Positions 8,753 to 13,635 of a stretch of 13,635 nucleotides of DNA are shown here, one piece after another. The notes under the pieces are model-generated. The model saw nothing but the letters and a program-made list of their open reading frames with translations, searched no databases and had not been told where the DNA came from. The DNA lies in assembly GCA_900088475.1 (NCBI GenBank), contig FLMG01001993.1, positions 3,537 to 17,171 of the forward strand, written 5' to 3'. This DNA comes from Hyphochytrium catenoides. Lineage: Eukaryota; Sar; Hyphochytriomycetes; Hyphochytriales; Hyphochytriaceae. The translations under genes were made by a program, and so were the position numbers. Within the stretch, counting starts at the first letter, position 1. Every line of letters starts with the position of its first letter.

Positions 8753-9000
8753 TTCCACCACCCTGGCCTTGCATGCTCTATTCCGTTCGTTTGATGAAAC
8801 GCCGCTACCTTACAACTGGGCCTTTGCTTTACCGTTCGTTGACTTACCCTTTACTTGGTGCTGGCGATCGACAAGTTCTAAAATCTCTTGGAGGTTTTTG
8901 GAACTTCCGTCAAGGGGGAGGCGGCAGAATGCCGTGCGCCCATCATTCAAGATGCTGCGGCTTCCTTACTCTGACAACTGTACACTCGTATTTCAGTCTG

Positions 9001-9491
9001 TCTCTGCTGTTGGTTATCTGTTGGGTGTGCTCCGTCTGTGTTTTGCCTTTTATTTAGGTACCGTTGTTCTCCTGTCTTCTCTCCACCGCGACCGTCATCA
9101 TCCACCATTAATGGGCTTGTTTCAGTGCATCTTTGTGGCCTATTCGTGCTGACCACTACTTGTCTGCCTCCACTCACGCTGACACTTTGGAGTCTGTCGA
9201 GTCTATCATCCACCACATCGCTCCTTTTAGTAGCTCCTGGAGGTCTGTCGTCTCTGCTGTTGGTTACCTGTTTGGTGTGCTTCGTCTGTGTTTTGCCTTT
9301 ATTTAGAGTACCCTTCTTCTGTCTTCTCTCCACCGCGACCGTCATCATCCACCATCAATGGACTTGTTTTGGTGCATCTTGTGGCCTATTGATGCTGATC
9401 ACCACTTGTCTGCGTCCACGCTGACACTTTGGAGGATTCTGTCGAGACTATCATCATCCACATCATCGCTCCTCCTAGTAGCTCCTGGAGG
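9001..9491. repeat. Tandem duplication, two copies of about 248 bp
   Basis: Copy one begins at 9001 (TCTCTGCTGTTGGTTA) and copy two at 9251 with the same bases. The ends match near 9240 and 9488 (AGTAGCTCCTGGAGGT), so the offset drifts from 250 to 248. Shared blocks include CCGTCTGTGTTTTGCC-like, CCACCGCGACCGTCATCATC and CACGCTGACACTTTGGAG. Small insertions and deletions not divisible by three argue against coding use, although frames in both strands remain open by chance. Confidence 0.9.
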
Positions 9492-9639
9492 TGTGGAGTC
9501 GAGCTTTGACTGCCTGCTTTTGGGCATTGACATCAATCATTATGTCACGACAGTCTGCCTTCGACCTCTAATAATATTTGAAAAGAAGGGCGCACTCTTC
9601 TCTCAGATCGTGTACGTTGATTCGGTCGTTAGATGACGA

Positions 9640-9790
9640 CAATAATATTCAGGGGAAGGTTAGCAAGGCTACCGATGAAGATGATAATGTCTTACAATAT
9701 AAATAGCTAGGGAAGACTAATAAGATAAGCCATACAAAACAATAGAAATACAATCATAACCTACAATAATATATTAATAACGAAGAGTGG
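9640..9790. other. AT-rich block in the spacer
   Basis: About 150 bp clearly richer in A and T than its surroundings, with repeated AATAATAT words (9642 and 9762; another at 9569) and no ORF. It could be a degraded insertion, an organelle-derived fragment or a promoter-distal spacer; the sequence does not decide. Confidence 0.5.
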
Positions 9791-10637
9791 AAGAAAAGGT
9801 TCTCTCTCCTGTGCCTGTGCCTCCCTCGTCCTACATTCAAAACTCCCTTCCTTCCTTCTTACGTTGTTCTCATAATAGTACTCTTGACTAAAATCTTCGT
9901 TATACGCTGTAGCAGGCAATGGGTACTATAGGATGAAAGGATAATGATCACTCAGTGATGATTCCTCTATAGAAGAAGGCTTATTATATTCCGATGCAGA
10001 GATCGATGATGATGAAGATTGAGCAGACTGAAGGGAGGTTTCTGAAGCTTTCCGTTAACAGCTTTCTTCTGTTTCACCCTTACTCTGTCTCGACGACCAC
10101 ACTCCGCAGTTTAGGACCGCTGCACATATCTTCGCTCCTCTGTCTTACAGAACCAACCGCTGGCCTGCTTTTGTGCCTCTGGCTTTCTGGCTTCTGGGGT
10201 TGAAGTTCTGATGGAGTACTCAACCGTATCAGTGAGAGGGGCCCACTTCTCTCTCACCCCTCTGGCTCGGTCCTTTATTCTATAGAACCGCCTCTGTCTC
10301 AATTTGCTGTCTACCATTTCTCCTCTTTTGGTTTCTTTCTTCCCGCTCTGTCTTAGCCATCTTGTCTATTTTGGTTTTCTCTGTCTCTCGCTCTAAGAAG
10401 CCTCTTCACGATTTCTCTTTGTCTCTTTCTGTCTCTCTTTCTTGCTCTCTCTCTCTCTCTCTCTGCCTCTTTGAGATCTATCTTCACCCACAGAGATCCT
10501 AGCTAGCGCCACACCGCGAGCTCCGCCGAAAGGGAAGGTCTGGCGTCTGTCGCAAGCTCTCAACTGTTCGCAGAGCCTCTTTTGCCATCACCTGGTAGCC
10601 GGAGCCCTATCTCTTCAGTTCTAAGCCCTTCTCAAAG
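9791..10637. other. Upstream region of the hydroxylase gene
   Basis: Pyrimidine-rich on the + strand, with a (CT)n tract at 10444-10464. A short hairpin ATCACT-C-AGTGAT lies at 9947-9959 and a GTGAGAG/CTCTCAC pair at 10232-10238 and 10251-10257. The last 100 bp probably form the 5' UTR. A weak open frame (9994-10203) has no recognisable domain. No convincing TATA box seen near the start. Confidence 0.45.
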
Positions 10638-13635
10638 ATGCTCTCAAGCGTATCCCGAAGGCTTGTTAACGCTCTTACTGGGCCTGCCATCAGGAGACCG
10701 CTGCTAAGGGCCTCCAACCCTGCTTTCGTCTCTTCTATCAAGCCATTTAACCAGGTAAAGCCTCCTAACCCCTTCCTTCCTAAGCGCCAGAAGAAGGCAT
10801 AGTACATAGCGCCTCTACGTCAATCTGCCTGAGACTTCCGCTCTCTTGTGCTTCTCTCTCTTTCTCCTTGTCTCGGTCCCTCTCACTTTGGCTATTTGTT
10901 GCTCAATACTCATGTTTCCCGGGCGCTAGGCTTCGCAAAGGTGGCTAAGCGTGGCTCATCGCGACGAGAAGACGGCTGTTCTTATTGAGACGGAAGACGA
11001 GTCAGGTGGGACCATTTATGTTGACCTTCTCCTATTTTTCTCTCCTTCGTTTGTCTCCTGTGGTCTCTTCTTTCTGTGTGTGCTTGAATGGAAGCACTAG
11101 TCGGTCACCATAAGTCACTGGCCTTCAAGTTCCTTGCAGTTCCCTTGGCAGATCATGGTTGCTTACCTCGGCCTTTGCTGCTCGCCTTCCGTGTGGTCTC
11201 CCATCTCCCCCTGTTTTGGTCAGGAGCTTTGCAAGAAGCGCTTAAGTTCTTCTGGAAGCACAATGTCAACATGACGCACATCGAGTCTCGTCCAGGAAGA
11301 GGAGATACCTACGCTTTCTATATAGATTTTGAGGGCAATACTCGCGATGAGAGAGTCAAGGCACTTCTAAAGGACCTTAAGGCTAACTGCCAGAACCTTA
11401 TGATCATGGGAGAGAGACAGGGTAAGCATAGGACAGATGAAGGAGAGTGAAGCGCCAGAGTGCTTGAGGGTGATAACGAGGAGGGAGAGATGTGACTCCT
11501 ATAGACTGGAAGAAAGAATGACAAGGTCTTTCTGATCCTGAATCGAACTTACGGTTCTGCCGTACGGCCCCGAGGCTGTCTCCATCTCGTCCAACTACAC
11601 TTATTCACTCAGAGTTTCTGCTTCTGGAAGGTGCTAATCTGCTCTTTCATTTGTAAACAGTGCCATGGTTTCCGAGGAGAAAGGCGGACTTGGACACAGT
11701 TGCTGGACAGGTAATTATTGGATACGTTGCCCTGCTTTCCTTGCCGCTTTGGCTTTATTTGCTATCCACTTTTCCCGCTACCCACATATGACGCTGATCT
11801 CTTCGTTTTCTTTACAATTGGTGTCCTCTGCTCGACTCGATGTGTCTCGGTAGACCATGGACGCAGGTGGAGAGCTATCTTCAGACCATCCAGGATTCAA
11901 GGTAAGACCAGCGTATATGCGGCCGCAAACGAAGTGAGATCTTGTTACCTCATGCATGTACCGCCTAACATTCTCCTTATTCAACTAGGACCAAGAGTAT
12001 CGCAAGCGTAGAGAAGAGCTGGCTGCCATTTCCAATACCTTTGAGATGGGGAAGCCGATCCCTCGGGTTACCTATACTGAAAGAGAGGTAATAACCCACA
12101 GCGAAAGAGAGATCATTAGTTATGGACAGAAAGCCCCAAGAAGAGTTGAATCCCTCGCGGGTCAGGGTTGTCCTTCTCCCTGCGCTATAACCTCAATCTG
12201 CGCTGACGATCTCGTCTTTGACTTCACCGGCTACCGTGCCCAGATTGCGACATGGCGTACAGTGTGGGAGAAGCTTATGCCCCTCATGGATCAGTACGCA
12301 TGCAAGGAGTACAAGTACATTCTCCCGCTTATGAAGAGCGAGTGCGGGTATGCGCCGGATAACATCCCCCAGGTCAAGACAATCATCAGCCTTGCACATT
12401 TCTCTTGCTAACTCTCTTGTCTTCTGTAGGCCGAAGATATCTCCAGATTCTTAAATGAATGCACAGGTAAGAGAGAGATACAGGTAGAGATAGCCGATGC
12501 CCGTCGTAAGAAGCTGGCGGTAGAGGAGTAACAGAAGAATTCACGGGAGTACAGTGAGAATCACCAGGCTTCGGATCTGCTTCTCTTCCGCCCGACACAC
12601 GGCTAGAGGCTTTTTGCGGGTGCCCTTGGTCTATTCTGCCCTTTCGTTCTTGTGAGGCATACTGCTTCCCATTTTTTCTGTCTTCTTGCGCAATTCTTCT
12701 CTCTTTTCCTTATATGTTGGCTCAATGGCGACTCTCCTCTCCTTACAGGCTTCACTCTTCGCCCTGTGGGTGGGCTGCTATCGTCCCGTGACTTTCTAAA
12801 TGGTCTGGCATTCCGCGTGTTCTTCTCCACGCAATACATCCGCCACCACTCGGTGCCGCTCTACACGCCAGAGCCCGATATCTGCCATGAACTTCTTGGA
12901 CATGCTCCAATGTTTGCGGTGAGACAAGATGGCGCAGTTGTCTTGTCTCCATTTCCATTAGTTGTTATCCATGTGGCCGAGTCTGCTAGTGAACAATTAT
13001 TACGCTTGCCGTCTAATTTTGTTATCTTGCCGCCTGGCTTGGTCGCGCCTTGCTGACCTTTGGAGTACAGGACCCGGACTTCGCGGACTTCTCGCATGAA
13101 ATCGGGCTTGCATCCTTGGGGGCTTCAGATGAGGATATCCAGAAGCTGGCTACGGTGAGCATATGAGGCCGTTAGAGAGAAGGTTTATCCAGTGGGAAAA
13201 TGAAGCCAGGAGCGCGGCTTGAATATTGCCAAAGACAAATAGGCGTTTACCTTATAATCCGTCAGATAGGCTGAAGGAACAGAAGGCGTGACATAGCACC
13301 ACTTTCCACGAGAAGGGAGAGACCAGAAAGAGAGAGAAGGGTAGAATACGGGGACACCTTGACTGGACGCTTTCTGATCCCGCTCCAATATTCTCAGTGC
13401 TACTGGTTCTCGGTGGAGTTCGGACTCTGCCGTCAGGATGGTGCCCTGAAGGTGAGACTTACGTTATAATTTTGACCTTATAGGCAAGGCTTGGGCCCCT
13501 CGAAATATTTGGAACTCACTTTGTACATACATCTCACCTTACGTCCCTTGCAGGCCTACGGTGCTGGCCTTCTCTCTTCGTTTGGAGAACTAGAGTACGC
13601 TTGCTCCCCCACTCGTCCTGCAGGCGACAGGGATG
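10638..13635 (+). CDS. PAH: Aromatic amino acid hydroxylase, phenylalanine 4-hydroxylase type (partial, 12 exons)
   Basis: Exons: 10638-10754, 10930-11005, 11224-11421, 11661-11710, 11854-11901, 11989-12087, 12244-12372, 12430-12466, 12749-12918, 13071-13154, 13398-13451 and 13554 to the edge; all phases agree, giving 381 residues so far. Residues 1-39 ([20 protein letters not shown] then more Arg/Ser) look like a mitochondrial presequence. An ACT regulatory domain follows (about 54-125) with GAL at 65-67 and HIESRP at 83-88. The catalytic domain starts at VPWFPR (131-136) and has [24 protein letters not shown] (256-267) and [14 protein letters not shown] (290-303). Iron ligands are His298, His303 and Glu343 (WFSVEFG). 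The enzyme hydroxylates an aromatic amino acid, most likely Phe to Tyr, with a reduced pterin or folate cofactor and O2. About 70 C-terminal residues of the usual 450 are beyond the window. Tyr or Trp specificity cannot be excluded. Confidence 0.96.

Noticed and set aside
8947-9348. 133-codon minus-strand ORF across the tandem duplication
   Set aside because: The two repeat copies differ by insertions and deletions that shift frame, so no shared reading frame is kept; composition is that of reversed pyrimidine-rich DNA.
9001-9491. CRISPR-like array or coding tandem domain
   Set aside because: Only two long diverged copies with no spacers, in a eukaryotic context.
11530-11570. TTCGATT box resembling a tRNA T-loop on the minus strand
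   Set aside because: The flanking bases do not form a T stem and no acceptor or anticodon stems are present; it lies in a hydroxylase intron.
12652-13056. 134-codon ORF (+) spanning hydroxylase exon 9
   Set aside because: Only 12749-12918 is exonic; both ends run into introns with clear splice signals.

Overview
The window is nuclear DNA of a eukaryote, probably a microbial one. It holds three spliced genes whose GT-AG introns (57 to about 560 nt) carry pyrimidine-rich 3' ends, several with a clear CTAAC branch site. The genome is of mixed composition, with many (CT)n/(GA)n tracts. The mix of a membrane-anchored TKL-type kinase, a bHLH-leucine zipper factor with an N-R-E-K-x-R-R basic region, and a non-animal-looking aromatic amino acid hydroxylase fits a stramenopile or related protist. 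That placement is an inference, not proof.

Layout. 1-490: purine/pyrimidine-rich leader with several upstream ATGs and a perfect 28-bp inverted repeat. 491-4250 (+): seven-exon gene for a 680-residue protein with about six membrane segments, a charged coiled coil and a complete TKL-like kinase domain. 4251-5311: convergent intergenic stretch. 5312-7162 (-): four-exon (possibly five, with a microexon) gene for a bHLH-zipper transcription factor of about 290 residues, visible only after splicing. 7163-10637: about 3.5 kb divergent spacer with no confident gene; it holds a TATA-like site, a CRE-like palindrome, an isolated intron-like signal, a 248-bp tandem duplication and an AT-rich block. 10638-13635 (+): the first 12 exons of an aromatic amino acid hydroxylase (phenylalanine 4-hydroxylase type) with a presequence of mitochondrial type, an ACT domain and the His-His-Glu iron site; it runs off the right edge.

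The three genes do not form an obvious pathway: one looks like a membrane signalling kinase, one a DNA-binding regulator, one an amino acid catabolic enzyme. All exon joins were worked out by hand from splice signals, frame and phase and, for kinase, bHLH and hydroxylase, from continuity of known family motifs. The first kinase exon, the last exons of the kinase and bHLH genes, and the bHLH microexon are the least certain parts.
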